DNA of 64,000 nucleotides from Paenibacillus cremeus (GCF_007786445.1 NZ_VNJI01000002.1:1-64000), one strand, 5' to 3'; shown: positions 26,057 through 34,985, counted from the first letter of the stretch. The notes: generated by a model from the letters alone, not told the origin. Program-made: numbers and translations.

Positions 26057-27313
26057 TTGTCTCTTATAGTTATGAAATTCGGCGGAAGCTCCGTAGGTGA
26101 CGCGGAGCGAATGAAACGCGTAGCAAACCGCATCGTGGAGAGAAAGCGCGAAGGCCATCAATGTGTCGTCGTCGTTTCCGCTATGGGCGATACAACGGAC
26201 GATTTGATCGATTTGACGAAACAGATTTGTACCGTACCGCCAACGGCACGTGAGATGGATATGCTTTTGTCGACAGGCGAGCAGGTTTCCGTAGCCCTCT
26301 TGTCCATGGCCATACATAGCTTAGGCTGCTCCGCAGTATCGTTCACAGGATGGCAAGCCGGGATGTACACCGAAGCCGTTCATGGGAAAGCGCGGATTAC
26401 CGATATGAAGCCGGACCGTGTTAAGAAGGCGCTGGCAGATGACAAGATTGTGATTGTTGCCGGATTCCAAGGGATGACCGAGGAAGGCGAGATTACGACG
26501 CTGGGCCGCGGCGGCTCCGATACGACTGCGGTCGCACTGGCTGCAGGCATTGGCGCGGACGTGTGCGAGATTTTCACCGATGTAGACGGCGTCTACTCGA
26601 CAGATCCGCGGATCGTCAAGTGCGCCCGCAAGCTGAACGAGATCACGTACGATGAGATGCTGGAGCTTGCTAACCTGGGAGCGGCGGTGCTGCATCCAAG
26701 AGCCGTGGAATACGCCAAAAATTATAACGTGTCGCTGGTCGTCAGATCCAGCTTCAATCATAACGAAGGAACGCATGTGAAGGAGGAAGCAGCAATGGAA
26801 CAAGGCATCGTAGTACGAGGCATTGCTTACGATAAGAATGTAGCGAGAATCAGTATTCTGGGTGTAGAAGAGAAGCCGGGGCAGCTGGCGAAGGTGTTCG
26901 GGGCGCTTGCTAGCGAGCAAATCGACGTGGATATTATCGTGCAAAGCGGTGTCGCTGGAGGCCGTGCAGACTTCTCCTTTACGATCTCGCTGAACGATTT
27001 GGATAAGGCGCTGACGACGATCGAAGGCCTTCGTGCTACCGTAGGCTTCCGCGAAGTCACTTCCGAGACGAACCTGGTGAAGGTCTCCATCGTTGGTGCA
27101 GGCATGGTTAGTACGCCGGGCGTGGCAGCGAAGATGTTCGCAGCGATCTCCGATCTGGGCATCAGCATTCTGATGGTCAGCACGTCCGAGATCAAGACCT
27201 CCTGCGTAATCGAGAACGGTCGTTTGAACGAAGTCGTTCAAGCGCTGCATACGGCTTACGGCTTGGACACCGACTCCACTGTGTTCGTTGGCGGTCCATC
27301 GGAAAGAAGATAA
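26057..27313 (+). CDS. lysC: Aspartate kinase (alpha, with nested beta subunit)
   Basis: A 418-residue aspartokinase, the first step of lysine, threonine, methionine and diaminopimelate synthesis. Motifs VMKFGGSSVGD, TLGRGGSDTTAVALAA and EIFTDVDGVYSTDPR define the kinase domain; two ACT domains (residues about 265-410, VSIVGAGMVSTPGVA) give feedback control. TTG start follows TTGGGAG. An in-frame ATG at 26795 (codon 247) has AAGGAGGA 7 nt upstream and would give a 172-residue beta subunit, as known for B. subtilis LysC. It is closest to the LysC type rather than DapG by this layout. Confidence 0.94.
   Translation: MSLIVMKFGGSSVGDAERMKRVANRIVERKREGHQCVVVVSAMGDTTDDLIDLTKQICTVPPTAREMDMLLSTGEQVSVALLSMAIHSLGCSAVSFTGWQAGMYTEAVHGKARITDMKPDRVKKALADDKIVIVAGFQGMTEEGEITTLGRGGSDTTAVALAAGIGADVCEIFTDVDGVYSTDPRIVKCARKLNEITYDEMLELANLGAAVLHPRAVEYAKNYNVSLVVRSSFNHNEGTHVKEEAAMEQGIVVRGIAYDKNVARISILGVEEKPGQLAKVFGALASEQIDVDIIVQSGVAGGRADFSFTISLNDLDKALTTIEGLRATVGFREVTSETNLVKVSIVGAGMVSTPGVAAKMFAAISDLGISILMVSTSEIKTSCVIENGRLNEVVQALHTAYGLDTDSTVFVGGPSERR
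26780..26797 (+). promoter_or_regulatory. Internal ribosome binding site and start for the LysC beta subunit
   Basis: AAGGAGGA at 26780-26787, a 7-nt spacer, then ATG at 26795 in the lysC frame. The product starts MEQGIVVRG and contains both ACT domains. Confidence 0.75.
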
Positions 27314-27342
27314 GACCCCTCGCTTAGCGAAGGATCTTATCG
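27311..27342. terminator. Terminator hairpin shared by lysC and the DUF441 gene
   Basis: GATAAGA pairs with TCTTATC and CTCGC with GCGAAG-side bases around a TTA loop. The stops of both convergent genes are within or beside it. Confidence 0.5.
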
Positions 27343-27791
27343 AAGAGGAATGTAAATACTTTTAGCAAGAAAGCGGTGATCCCAGCGGCCATTAATGGAC
27401 CGACGGGAATCCCTTTTAGAAAAATAATACCGAAGATCGAACCGATAACAAGACCCACAATCATTTGTGGGTCTATTTTTAATAGCTCGAGACCTTTGCC
27501 GTTCATGTACGTAGCAATGGCTCCGCCTATTAGTGCAAGGATGCCCGGCCAAGTGGTGAAAATTGAGGTGACGTCCTTAATCGAGATACGCTCGCTGGCG
27601 AACGGCACGAGGACACCCATCGTCAGAAACAGCAGTCCCAGCTCCAGCCCCCGGCGCTCAATCGTAGGCAAGAACCGCTCTAAGCTGATCAGCTTCACGA
27701 CAAGCAGAATGCATGCGGCGGTCGTAATAATATGAGAACGGCCGATGAGTCCGATAATAATTAATGCCACTAGCAATAAGTCTCCGCTCAT
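27324..27791 (-). CDS. DUF441 family membrane protein
   Basis: A 155-residue membrane protein with about four helices. Blocks [52 protein letters not shown] and [19 protein letters not shown] match the DUF441 (YtwI) family, of unknown function. The ATG at 27791 has GGGG about 10 nt upstream; a start at 27851 would add 20 non-conserved residues. It is convergent with lysC. Confidence 0.8.
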   Translation of the reverse strand: MSGDLLLVALIIIGLIGRSHIITTAACILLVVKLISLERFLPTIERRGLELGLLFLTMGVLVPFASERISIKDVTSIFTTWPGILALIGGAIATYMNGKGLELLKIDPQMIVGLVIGSIFGIIFLKGIPVGPLMAAGITAFLLKVFTFLFDKILR

Positions 27792-27893
27792 GTGCGCACT
27801 GTACCCCTTCGTCGGCAACTGGTGAAAACAGTTGTCAGGATGTCCTTCCAATTCTCTTTATTTGTATGAAGGGGGGCTTGTTTTAGAACCGAA

Positions 27894-28634
27894 TTACAAG
27901 CAAGCAGGGATCGCTTCGAGCTTCCCGCCGATGACCTGCGGAGCTATCGCAAGCGTATTCACCTGGGCACAATACAGCACATCATCCTTAAAGCCGAGCT
28001 TGGTTAGCCGTTTGCCGTTGGCGCAAGAGAGCAAAGTATCCGTCAGCTGGTGCTGCACCTCGCGGTAAGCGTTCAGCATGGCCAAGCCGAAGTCGTTGAA
28101 CGATACTTGGGCAGGGCTGCCCGAAGCTGCTTGAAGGTGCCGAAGCAGCTCATCGGCAATGAGTCCGGCGCATAACCCGTCCTCTAAGGAGAACAGATCT
28201 TGCGTTCCCGCACATAGTATCGCGATTTCGTTATCCAACTGGGCCATCCGCTCTGCGCAGGCCTTAGCGTTTAACATGCTTCCGATGACAATGTGATTGG
28301 CCTTGCTTGCTTTTTGAATCGCCCGTGTACCGTTGGTTGTCGTGATTATGACGGTTTTTCCAGCGACCTGATAGCTCTTGTACTCGAGCGGCGAGTTGCC
28401 GAGATCAAAGCCGGGAATTTTTTTGCAGAATCGTTCGCCTCCGAGCAGCGTGCCTTCTGTTTGGAGGCTTTTCGCTTGCAGGACGGTTTCTACCGGCACA
28501 ACCTCATGGCAGCCGTTAGCCAGTGCCGTCAGCATGGTCGAAGTGGCTCGCAGCACATCGATCACAACGACGGTTTTCTGGCTCAAATCCTCCGCCCGCG
28601 CCTCGTTGACGCAGGATATAACTTGAACGTTCAT
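27894..28634 (-). CDS. comB: 2-phosphosulfolactate phosphatase
   Basis: A 246-residue ComB-family phosphatase that converts 2-phosphosulfolactate to 3-sulfolactate. Conserved blocks are VVVIDVLRATSTM, LLGGERFCKKIPGFDLGNSP, TTTNGTRAI and CAGTQDLFSLEDGLCAG. In B. subtilis the homologue is YitC, expressed in the mother cell, and sulfolactate is a major spore component. It is 34 bp downstream of comA on the same strand, so both act in one transcript. Length is standard. Confidence 0.93.
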   Translation of the reverse strand: MNVQVISCVNEARAEDLSQKTVVVIDVLRATSTMLTALANGCHEVVPVETVLQAKSLQTEGTLLGGERFCKKIPGFDLGNSPLEYKSYQVAGKTVIITTTNGTRAIQKASKANHIVIGSMLNAKACAERMAQLDNEIAILCAGTQDLFSLEDGLCAGLIADELLRHLQAASGSPAQVSFNDFGLAMLNAYREVQHQLTDTLLSCANGKRLTKLGFKDDVLYCAQVNTLAIAPQVIGGKLEAIPACL

Positions 28635-28668
28635 GGTTCAGGCGAGCCTCCTTTGTCCGCACATCCCT

Positions 28669-29514
28669 TTAAATTTCCCAATTCAGTGCCTCGACGGACG
28701 CTTCGTCCGAAGGCACCTTGCCCATCAGCAGCGTATCCGAACGAAGTCCGCGGCGCAGTGCTTCCAATGAGATAACATCACTCGGCAAAATATTGCCCAG
28801 ATGGATGCTGTTGCCAAGCATTTGCAGTAAATGCACCTGTTGCTCCTTTTGCGGGGCTTCCCAGAGCAGCTTATGCCGGCTCGGTACCATCGACAGCACC
28901 CGCTCGATTTCCTCGTCCTTACAGGTCCCGTTGTCATCAAAAATGCCGACGCCTTTGCCGGATTCCCGGCCCTCGATCGTGACCAGCTCCGCGCCCAGCT
29001 CGGTGTCGATAATGACCGTTTCGATCAGCTCGTCGACCTCAATGGTAGAGCCCCAGCATTTTTTGCCGTACTCCGTGATGACCTTCAGGCCCGAGTCGAT
29101 GCCGCGGAGAATCAATTCGCTGCGCACCGGCCTAGGCACCTCAATCGTCCCGTCCGACACTTCCAAACCGTTGAAGCCCAAATAAGTGACCATATCGAAA
29201 AAATGCTCGACCTCTCGCTGCCGCAGGGCAACCTCCAAAAACGTGCCACCCGGATACACCATGATATTGCAAGCCTTCGCCAGCTCGATTTTTCTCTTCA
29301 GCATGGTAGTGGAGTACAGCGGCGAGGTGCCAAAACCGATTTTCAGCATATCGATGTAAGCGCCGGCTGTTTCCAGTAAATCTTCCAAGGCGTGAAGTCC
29401 TAATCCTTTATCGATCACCATGGTTCTCCCCAGGGCTCTCGGTTTGACTGTACGTGTTGCGGTAGGATCGCTGAGCAAAGAACTCCACTGCAATGGTGAG
29501 GTAACCTCCATCAT
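28669..29514 (-). CDS. comA: Phosphosulfolactate synthase
   Basis: A 281-residue TIM-barrel enzyme that adds sulfite to phosphoenolpyruvate to give 2-phosphosulfolactate. Motifs are MVIDKGLG, DMLKIGFGTSPLY, VYPGGTFLEVA, LGFNGLEVSDGT and VTIEGRESGKGVGIFDDNG. The B. subtilis homologue YitD makes sulfolactate for spores. Two starts compete: ATG at 29514 (weak GAGG) and TTG at 29493 after GGAGG; the longer form is given. A CATATGAT element about 50 bp upstream on the minus strand resembles a SigE -10 box. Confidence 0.92.
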   Translation of the reverse strand: MMEVTSPLQWSSLLSDPTATRTVKPRALGRTMVIDKGLGLHALEDLLETAGAYIDMLKIGFGTSPLYSTTMLKRKIELAKACNIMVYPGGTFLEVALRQREVEHFFDMVTYLGFNGLEVSDGTIEVPRPVRSELILRGIDSGLKVITEYGKKCWGSTIEVDELIETVIIDTELGAELVTIEGRESGKGVGIFDDNGTCKDEEIERVLSMVPSRHKLLWEAPQKEQQVHLLQMLGNSIHLGNILPSDVISLEALRRGLRSDTLLMGKVPSDEASVEALNWEI

Positions 29515-29683
29515 CTATCGCCTCGCTGTAACGAATTGTGGATTACGGGATCATCATATGCATGGTGATTTGGGGATGTGCCCATGATGTGCCCTTGAAT
29601 CTTGTAATCCATCCTATAGACCTAAATGGAGACGAGCCCGCATAAGATGAAATGAAACCACGAAAGAGAGGAGCAAACCGCCT

Positions 29684-29950
29684 TTGCTGAACAAAATCGT
29701 ATTGAGCATGGCCTCGCTGCGCATGATTTCGGGCAGTATTGAGATCATTGCTGCGCTCATTATGCTGCGGCTGAATCAGATCGATAAGGCGCTGATCGTC
29801 AATTCCGGGCTGGCGCTGGTCGGACCGTTCGTGCTGCTGACGACGACGACGATTGGACTTGTGGGGCTCGCAGATAAGCTGTCCTATGGCAAAATGCTGT
29901 GGGTGCTCGCTGGCGTCAGCTGCATTTTTATCGGAATCTTAAAAAAGTAA
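29684..29950 (+). CDS. yqhV: DUF2619 family membrane protein YqhV
   Basis: An 88-residue protein with three hydrophobic segments (SGSIEIIAALIMLRL, LALVGPFVLLTTTTIGLVGL, VLAGVSCIFIGILKK). It matches YqhV, which lies directly upstream of spoIIIAA in B. subtilis and is SigE-related sporulation context; molecular function is unknown. TTG start with AGAGGAG 11 nt upstream. The 169 bp before it hold GATGTGCCC direct repeats and no gene. Confidence 0.85.
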   Translation: MLNKIVLSMASLRMISGSIEIIAALIMLRLNQIDKALIVNSGLALVGPFVLLTTTTIGLVGLADKLSYGKMLWVLAGVSCIFIGILKK

Positions 29951-29954
29951 TCTG

Positions 29955-29983
29955 TCATATTTCACTAGGCTGGGCCATACATA
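29955..29983 (+). promoter_or_regulatory. SigE-type promoter of the spoIIIA operon
   Basis: TCATATT (29955-29961) fits the SigE -35 consensus KMATATT exactly. A 14-bp spacer leads to CATACATA (29976-29983), close to CATACAMT. It lies 40 bp before spoIIIAA, matching mother-cell control known in B. subtilis. Confidence 0.8.
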
Positions 29984-30019
29984 TGATTAATAAGATGGAC
30001 AGCTTGGGGGGAAGCAGCC

Positions 30020-31027
30020 GTGATTGCAGCCATACTGCCCTATTTTTCTGAAGCTATGCAGCGCATCCTATCATCTCTATCAACGCGAATCCTAGAGCAA
30101 TTGCAAGAGATTCGAGTCCGAGAAGCGAGACCGCTGGAAGTCATCTGGGGAGCGGGGCATGGATTTGTTTCGGAGCAAGGCGCCATCGGCCCGAATTCGG
30201 AACAAGCCTATCGACCTTCGCGGCGGGATTGTGCGATTTTGCTAGAGCAGCTGACACAGCATTCGATGTACACCTTCGAGGAAGAGCTGAAGCGGGGATT
30301 CATCACGGTCGCTGGCGGCCATCGGATCGGACTCTCCGGACGCACGGTCGTCGAGCAGGGAAAGGTCAAGTATGTGAAGGAAATCAGCGGCTTCAACATC
30401 CGGGTCGCCAAGGAGTGGAAGCAGGCGGGAGCGGCGGTGTGGCCTTACTTGCTGGAGCCTTCGCGGGAGCAGGTGTACCGGACGCTGGTGATTTCTCCAC
30501 CCCAGCTTGGCAAAACGACCTTGATCCGCGACTTGGCGAGACGGTTCAGCGGAAGTGATACAGCAGGTGAAGAAGCAGGCATCGGCCGCAGCTTTAAGGT
30601 GGGCATCGTGGATGAACGCTCGGAAATTGCCGCCTGCGTGAAAGGCGTCCCACGGTTCGATGTCGGGCCGAGAACGGACGTGCTGGATGGCTGTCCGAAG
30701 GCGGAAGGCATGATGATGATGATCCGCTCGATGTCGCCGGAGGTGCTGATCGCAGACGAAATCGGCCGGGCCGAGGATGCGGAGGCGATCCACGAAGCGC
30801 TCCATGCTGGTATCGGCATCATCGCGACGGCACATGGCAGAAGCGTAGCGGACGTGGCGAAGAGACCGATTTTGCGGGAACTGATTCGCGAAGGGGTGTT
30901 CGAGCGCTTCGTGGTGCTGGAGCGGAAGCTGGGGGCGGTCGGAAGCAGTCCGAGCGCTGCAGTGTTCGACCGGCAGGGAACGAGGCTGAATGAAACAGTA
31001 GCGGCAAAAGGGGGATTCGGCGGATGA
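30020..31027 (+). CDS. spoIIIAA: Stage III sporulation protein AA (ATPase)
   Basis: A 335-residue secretion-type AAA ATPase that powers the SpoIIIA-SpoIIQ feeding-tube channel between mother cell and forespore. Walker A is SPPQLGKTTLIRDLARRF, Walker B is in EVLIADEIGRAED, and the upstream block GHRIGLSGR is typical. GTG start follows GGGGGAAG. It is slightly longer than the B. subtilis protein (about 307). First gene of an eight-gene operon. Confidence 0.96.
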   Translation: MIAAILPYFSEAMQRILSSLSTRILEQLQEIRVREARPLEVIWGAGHGFVSEQGAIGPNSEQAYRPSRRDCAILLEQLTQHSMYTFEEELKRGFITVAGGHRIGLSGRTVVEQGKVKYVKEISGFNIRVAKEWKQAGAAVWPYLLEPSREQVYRTLVISPPQLGKTTLIRDLARRFSGSDTAGEEAGIGRSFKVGIVDERSEIAACVKGVPRFDVGPRTDVLDGCPKAEGMMMMIRSMSPEVLIADEIGRAEDAEAIHEALHAGIGIIATAHGRSVADVAKRPILRELIREGVFERFVVLERKLGAVGSSPSAAVFDRQGTRLNETVAAKGGFGG

Positions 31028-31070
31028 GAGAGGCAAGTCAGGAGAGCACCAGGGAGCGGGGAAGTCCACG

Positions 31071-31589
31071 ATGCTGAAGCTGCTGGGAGCGATGCTCATA
31101 CTGCTGTCGGGAACGCTGCTCGGGTTTTACCAGGCGAATCAGCTCGTTCGTCGGCCGAAGCAAATCGCCGATCTGATCCGCTTGCTTCAGCGGCTGGAAA
31201 CCGAGATTCACTACGGCTTTACGCCGCTGCCGGAAGCGCTAAGCCTGGTCGCAAGGAGCGCTCAATCCGCAGCTGGCCGGTTATTTCACACAGCAGCGGA
31301 GGAGCTCGCGGAAGCGGCAGGGCGGTCGGTTCAGACGATCTGGCAGCAGGCGGCGACTGCGAACTGGCGGTATACGGCCATGAAGACGCCGGAGCGCGAA
31401 GTGTTCCTGCAAATCGGGCACACACTCGGGCTGACCGATCGGGAGGACCAGGCGAAGCACCTCAAGCTCGCGGTAAGTCAGCTGCAGGGGGAAGCAGAGC
31501 TCGCCCGGGAGGAGCAGCAGCGGTACGAGCGCATGTGGAAAAGCCTCGGTGTTCTGCTTGGAGCATTAGTAGTAATACTTATGTACTAA
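31071..31589 (+). CDS. spoIIIAB: Stage III sporulation protein AB
   Basis: A 172-residue protein with an N-terminal membrane helix (LLGAMLILLSGTLLGFY), a helical cytosolic domain (IRLLQRLETEIHYGFTPLPE; HTLGLTDREDQAKHL) similar to GspF/type II secretion inner-membrane platform proteins, and a C-terminal membrane helix (LGVLLGALVVILM). It acts with SpoIIIAA in assembling the channel. The start is the ATG after a GGGGAAG signal. Confidence 0.95.
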   Translation: MLKLLGAMLILLSGTLLGFYQANQLVRRPKQIADLIRLLQRLETEIHYGFTPLPEALSLVARSAQSAAGRLFHTAAEELAEAAGRSVQTIWQQAATANWRYTAMKTPEREVFLQIGHTLGLTDREDQAKHLKLAVSQLQGEAELAREEQQRYERMWKSLGVLLGALVVILMY

Positions 31590-31679
31590 GTTGCAACTGT
31601 TACATCAGACTCTGTGTCAGTTGCGACAATCACGCCGGTGTCTGAGAATTAATTTAATGGTTTAAGGTAGGTGCCGCCA

Positions 31680-31883
31680 ATGAACGTGGATGTAAACGCG
31701 ATATTCCAGATAGCCGGCATCGGGATCATTATCGCGATGATTCATACCGTGCTCAAGCAGATGGGAAAAGAAGACATGGCGCATTGGGTGACGGTCATCG
31801 GGTTTGTCGTAGTGCTGTTCATGGTCGTCAGCATGCTGGATAACTTGTTTAAAGAAATCAAGACCATTTTCTTGTTTCAATAG
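31680..31883 (+). CDS. spoIIIAC: Stage III sporulation protein AC
   Basis: A 67-residue two-helix membrane protein (IFQIAGIGIIIAMIHTVLKQ and WVTVIGFVVVLFMVVSML), an essential subunit of the SpoIIIA channel. The ATG at 31680 follows AGGTAGGT and gives the length of the B. subtilis protein (68); a GTG at 31671 is an unlikely alternative. Confidence 0.95.
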   Translation: MNVDVNAIFQIAGIGIIIAMIHTVLKQMGKEDMAHWVTVIGFVVVLFMVVSMLDNLFKEIKTIFLFQ

Positions 31884-31898
31884 GGGCGGGTGCTGCCA

Positions 31899-32288
31899 GT
31901 GGAGATTATACAAGTCGTGGGTCTCGGACTGATAACAACGGTGCTGGTGCTGATCATTAAAGAACAAAAGCCGATGTTCGCCTTTCTGCTGACCGCCTTT
32001 ACCGGCATCACCATCTTCATGTTCTTGATCGGCAAAGTTTCGAATGTCATCGGAGTACTCGAGGATTTGGCGAACCGGGCGGATATCAATATGATTTTTC
32101 TGAAGACGATTCTGAAAATTATCGGGATCGCCTACATCGCCGAATTCGGCGCTCAGATCGTCCGAGATGCAGGTCAGGAAGCGATCGCTTCTAAAATCGA
32201 GCTGTCCGGCAAAATTTTGATCATGGTGATGGCCATCCCGATCGTATCCGTCATAATCGAGACCGTAGTCAAGCTGCTCCCGGCGTAA
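31899..32288 (+). CDS. spoIIIAD: Stage III sporulation protein AD
   Basis: A 129-residue membrane protein paralogous to SpoIIIAC with an added helix: VVGLGLITTVLVLIIKEQKP, FAFLLTAFTGITIFMFLIG and ILIMVMAIPIVSVIIETV. The GTG at 31899 is preferred as it lies 8 nt after GGGGCGGG; another GTG at 31890 overlaps that signal. Confidence 0.94.
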   Translation: MEIIQVVGLGLITTVLVLIIKEQKPMFAFLLTAFTGITIFMFLIGKVSNVIGVLEDLANRADINMIFLKTILKIIGIAYIAEFGAQIVRDAGQEAIASKIELSGKILIMVMAIPIVSVIIETVVKLLPA

Positions 32289-32334
32289 ATGAACGCGGAC
32301 GAAGCGGCAGGCGAATCTACCAGGAGTTGAGGCT

Positions 32335-33567
32335 ATGCTGAAGCTATGCAAAACAGGCCGAATGGAGCAAATGCTGCTCTGGATCGCTCTTTTGACCGCG
32401 CTGCTGCTGAATGCAGGTTCAGGGATCGGCTGCTGGACGACCTTGGGCTGCGACGCTACTGTACAGGCCGCAACACCGGCGGAACAGCTGATTCAGGAAC
32501 AGGCGGAGCACCTGCCGACCGATCAGATTGAGCAATTTTGGACGAAGCTTGTGAAGCAGTACGGGGGCTACTTCCCGGAGGGGCCGGCACCCAAATTTAT
32601 GGACTTGCTGACAGGCTCGAAAGACTTCAGTCTTAGCTCGATCGCCTATGGATTGTTTCGCTACTTTTTTCACGAGCTGCTGTACAACGGAAAATTACTG
32701 GTTTCCATCGTCATCATCACCATCTTCAGCATGCTGCTGGAAACGCTCCAAAGCTCATTTGAAAAAAACACCGTCAGTAAAATCGCCTACTCCATCTCCT
32801 TCATGGTGCTGATGATTATGGCGGTCAACAGCTTCAGCGTCGCCATCGGATATGCCAAAACCGCCATCAATGACATGATTCATTTCATGATCGCCGTCGT
32901 GCCGCTGCTGCTTACCTTGCTGGCTTCCATGGGCAATGTCGTCTCCGTCTCGGTGCTGCATCCGCTCATTGTGTTTATGATTCACGCCGTCGGCACAGCG
33001 ATCTACTTTATCGTCTTTCCGCTCTTGTTCTTCTCGGCCGTGCTGCACATCGTAAGCGGCATCAGCGATCGCTACAAAGTGACGCAGCTGGCCAATATGC
33101 TTCGCACCGTCAGCTTAGGCTGCCTAGGCGTTTTCGTTACCGTGTTCTTGGGCGTCGTAACCGTTCAAGGGGCATCGGGGGCGGTAACGGATGGGGTAAC
33201 GATCCGAACGGCCAAATATATTGCCGGCAATTTTGTCCCGGTAGTAGGTCGGATGTTCTCCGACGCTTCGGAAACCGTCATCGGAGCTTCGCTCTTGGTA
33301 AAAAACGCCGTCGGACTTGCAGGGGTTGTCATCATCCTGGTGCTGTGTGCGTTTCCCGCATTGAAAATAATGGCGCTCGCCTTCATATATAATGTTTCCG
33401 CCGCGATTATGCAGCCGCTAGGCGATAACCCGATGATCGGCTGTCTGGAGACCATTGGAAAAAGCTTAATCTACGTTTTTGCAGCGCTGGCCGTGGTCGG
33501 ATTCATGTTTTTTCTTGCGATCAGCGTAATGATTGCCGCAGGCAACGTATCGATCATGATGCGCTGA
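32335..33567 (+). CDS. spoIIIAE: Stage III sporulation protein AE
   Basis: A 410-residue polytopic membrane protein, a multispan subunit of the SpoIIIA complex. A signal-like N-terminal helix (MLLWIALLTALLLNAG) is followed by a polar extracytoplasmic stretch to about residue 95 and then about eight membrane helices, including LLVSIVIITIFSMLLETLQ and IAVVPLLLTLLASMGN. Full length. ATG follows CAGGAG. Confidence 0.95.
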   Translation: MLKLCKTGRMEQMLLWIALLTALLLNAGSGIGCWTTLGCDATVQAATPAEQLIQEQAEHLPTDQIEQFWTKLVKQYGGYFPEGPAPKFMDLLTGSKDFSLSSIAYGLFRYFFHELLYNGKLLVSIVIITIFSMLLETLQSSFEKNTVSKIAYSISFMVLMIMAVNSFSVAIGYAKTAINDMIHFMIAVVPLLLTLLASMGNVVSVSVLHPLIVFMIHAVGTAIYFIVFPLLFFSAVLHIVSGISDRYKVTQLANMLRTVSLGCLGVFVTVFLGVVTVQGASGAVTDGVTIRTAKYIAGNFVPVVGRMFSDASETVIGASLLVKNAVGLAGVVIILVLCAFPALKIMALAFIYNVSAAIMQPLGDNPMIGCLETIGKSLIYVFAALAVVGFMFFLAISVMIAAGNVSIMMR

Positions 33568-33588
33568 CAGGCGGAAGGAGGCATCGGA

Positions 33589-34317
33589 ATGGAATGGTTA
33601 AGCGGATGGCTGAAGTCGGTGATCCTCGTCATCTTGCTGGCGACCTTCGTCGATTTGCTGCTGCCAAATCAATCCATGCAGCGTTATGTGAAGACGGTCA
33701 TGAGCTTGTTCCTGCTTCTCACACTGCTGCATCCGCTGCTGACTTTATTCGAGAAGCACACGAACATGGAAAAATTGCTCGCGGACGCGTTGTTCCAACC
33801 GGGCAGTCAGCAGTCCGGCGCAGGCTCGGACGACGCGATGGCTTCCTTGCCGACCATTCAGCAGCGGGCCGATGCGATTCGCAGCTATCAGCAGAAAGAA
33901 ACACACCAGCTGGTGCAAAACCAAGCGGCCGATTTGATGAAACGAAAAATCGAATCTACAGGGGTAACCGTGCAAAGCATTCAAGTGGAGACCGCCACAG
34001 ATGCCAGCGGGCAGGCAATCATCAAGCAAGTCACAGTGTCGGTCGACCCGAAAGCCCAACCGCCGACGAGCAAGGGCAGCGCCGCCCCCAAAGCTGGCAT
34101 GGAGCCGGTGAAGCCGGTTTCTGGAGTCACGGTGCCGGATATACAGATCGGGAGCCGAACTACGCCAGCCGTTCCTGCGGCACGAATGAAGGACAACACC
34201 GGAGCGGCTCTAACGCCTGAGCTGGAGCAGAAGAAGACGCAAATCATGTACATGCTGGAGCAGGACTGGGAGCTGAAGCCCGATCAGATAGCCTTATCGA
34301 TTCAGCAAGGGAGGTGA
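33589..34317 (+). CDS. spoIIIAF: Stage III sporulation protein AF
   Basis: A 242-residue protein with two N-terminal membrane helices (VILVILLATFVDLLLP, MSLFLLLTLLHPLLTLFE) and an extracytoplasmic ring-building-like domain. It carries an extra Pro/Ala/Lys-rich linker (about 135-190) before the C-terminal helix (LEQKKTQIMYMLEQDWEL). Start follows GGAAGGAGG. Confidence 0.93.
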   Translation: MEWLSGWLKSVILVILLATFVDLLLPNQSMQRYVKTVMSLFLLLTLLHPLLTLFEKHTNMEKLLADALFQPGSQQSGAGSDDAMASLPTIQQRADAIRSYQQKETHQLVQNQAADLMKRKIESTGVTVQSIQVETATDASGQAIIKQVTVSVDPKAQPPTSKGSAAPKAGMEPVKPVSGVTVPDIQIGSRTTPAVPAARMKDNTGAALTPELEQKKTQIMYMLEQDWELKPDQIALSIQQGR

Positions 34318-34321
34318 ACCA

Positions 34322-34963
34322 ATGGGAGAAAAATGGAACGGATTCAGCAAATGGCTGGGCGGCGGCGGTCCTGGGGAAGAGAAGCGTAATCAGACGTTTC
34401 GCTGGCTGCTGATCTTAGGGTTGATTGGGGTAGCATTTATGATTCTCAACGCTTTTATTACGGTAAAAGATGTGGGCCCCATTGGTGAAGGCAGCAGGGC
34501 GTCGCCTCCGGAGGGAGAAAAGCCGGTGCTCAGCGCGGGGAGCAAGGAGCGCAGCTCCTTCCGCGAATACGAGGAGGCTTACCAGTCGCAGCTGAGGGAC
34601 ATTTTAACGAAAATCGTCGGCGTCGGCGAGGTAGAAGTGCTCGTGACGATCGAATCGACGGAGGAAGTCACGGTCCAGCAAAATACGAAGGATACGCAGC
34701 AGGTGACCAATGAGCAGGATAAGAATGGCGCCACCCGCCACATCACCGATGTTACGCGCAGTGGAGAAGTCGTCATGTACGAAGTGTCCGGCGGCGGGAA
34801 GCAGCCGCTCGTCACGAAATATATTAAACCGAAAATTCGCGGGGTAGTCGTCGTCGCCAAAGGCGCGGAGAACTTAACCGTCAAGAAAATGATCTCGGAA
34901 GCCGTCGAGCGCGGCCTGGATGTCCCGGCGCACCGCATTTCGATTTTGCCGAGAAAACAGTAA
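34322..34963 (+). CDS. spoIIIAG: Stage III sporulation protein AG
   Basis: A 213-residue protein with one membrane helix (LLILGLIGVAFMILNAFI) and an extracytoplasmic domain known in B. subtilis to form the large 30-mer ring. The ring-building motif region reads YQSQLRDILTKIVGVGEVEV and KIRGVVVVAKGAENLTVKK. Start follows GGGAGG, 4 bp after spoIIIAF. Confidence 0.95.
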   Translation: MGEKWNGFSKWLGGGGPGEEKRNQTFRWLLILGLIGVAFMILNAFITVKDVGPIGEGSRASPPEGEKPVLSAGSKERSSFREYEEAYQSQLRDILTKIVGVGEVEVLVTIESTEEVTVQQNTKDTQQVTNEQDKNGATRHITDVTRSGEVVMYEVSGGGKQPLVTKYIKPKIRGVVVVAKGAENLTVKKMISEAVERGLDVPAHRISILPRKQ

Positions 34964-34985
34964 ACCACATTAGGGAGGAATTCCA

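Noticed and set aside
26321-27250. 309-codon minus-strand frame
   Set aside because: Antisense shadow of lysC.
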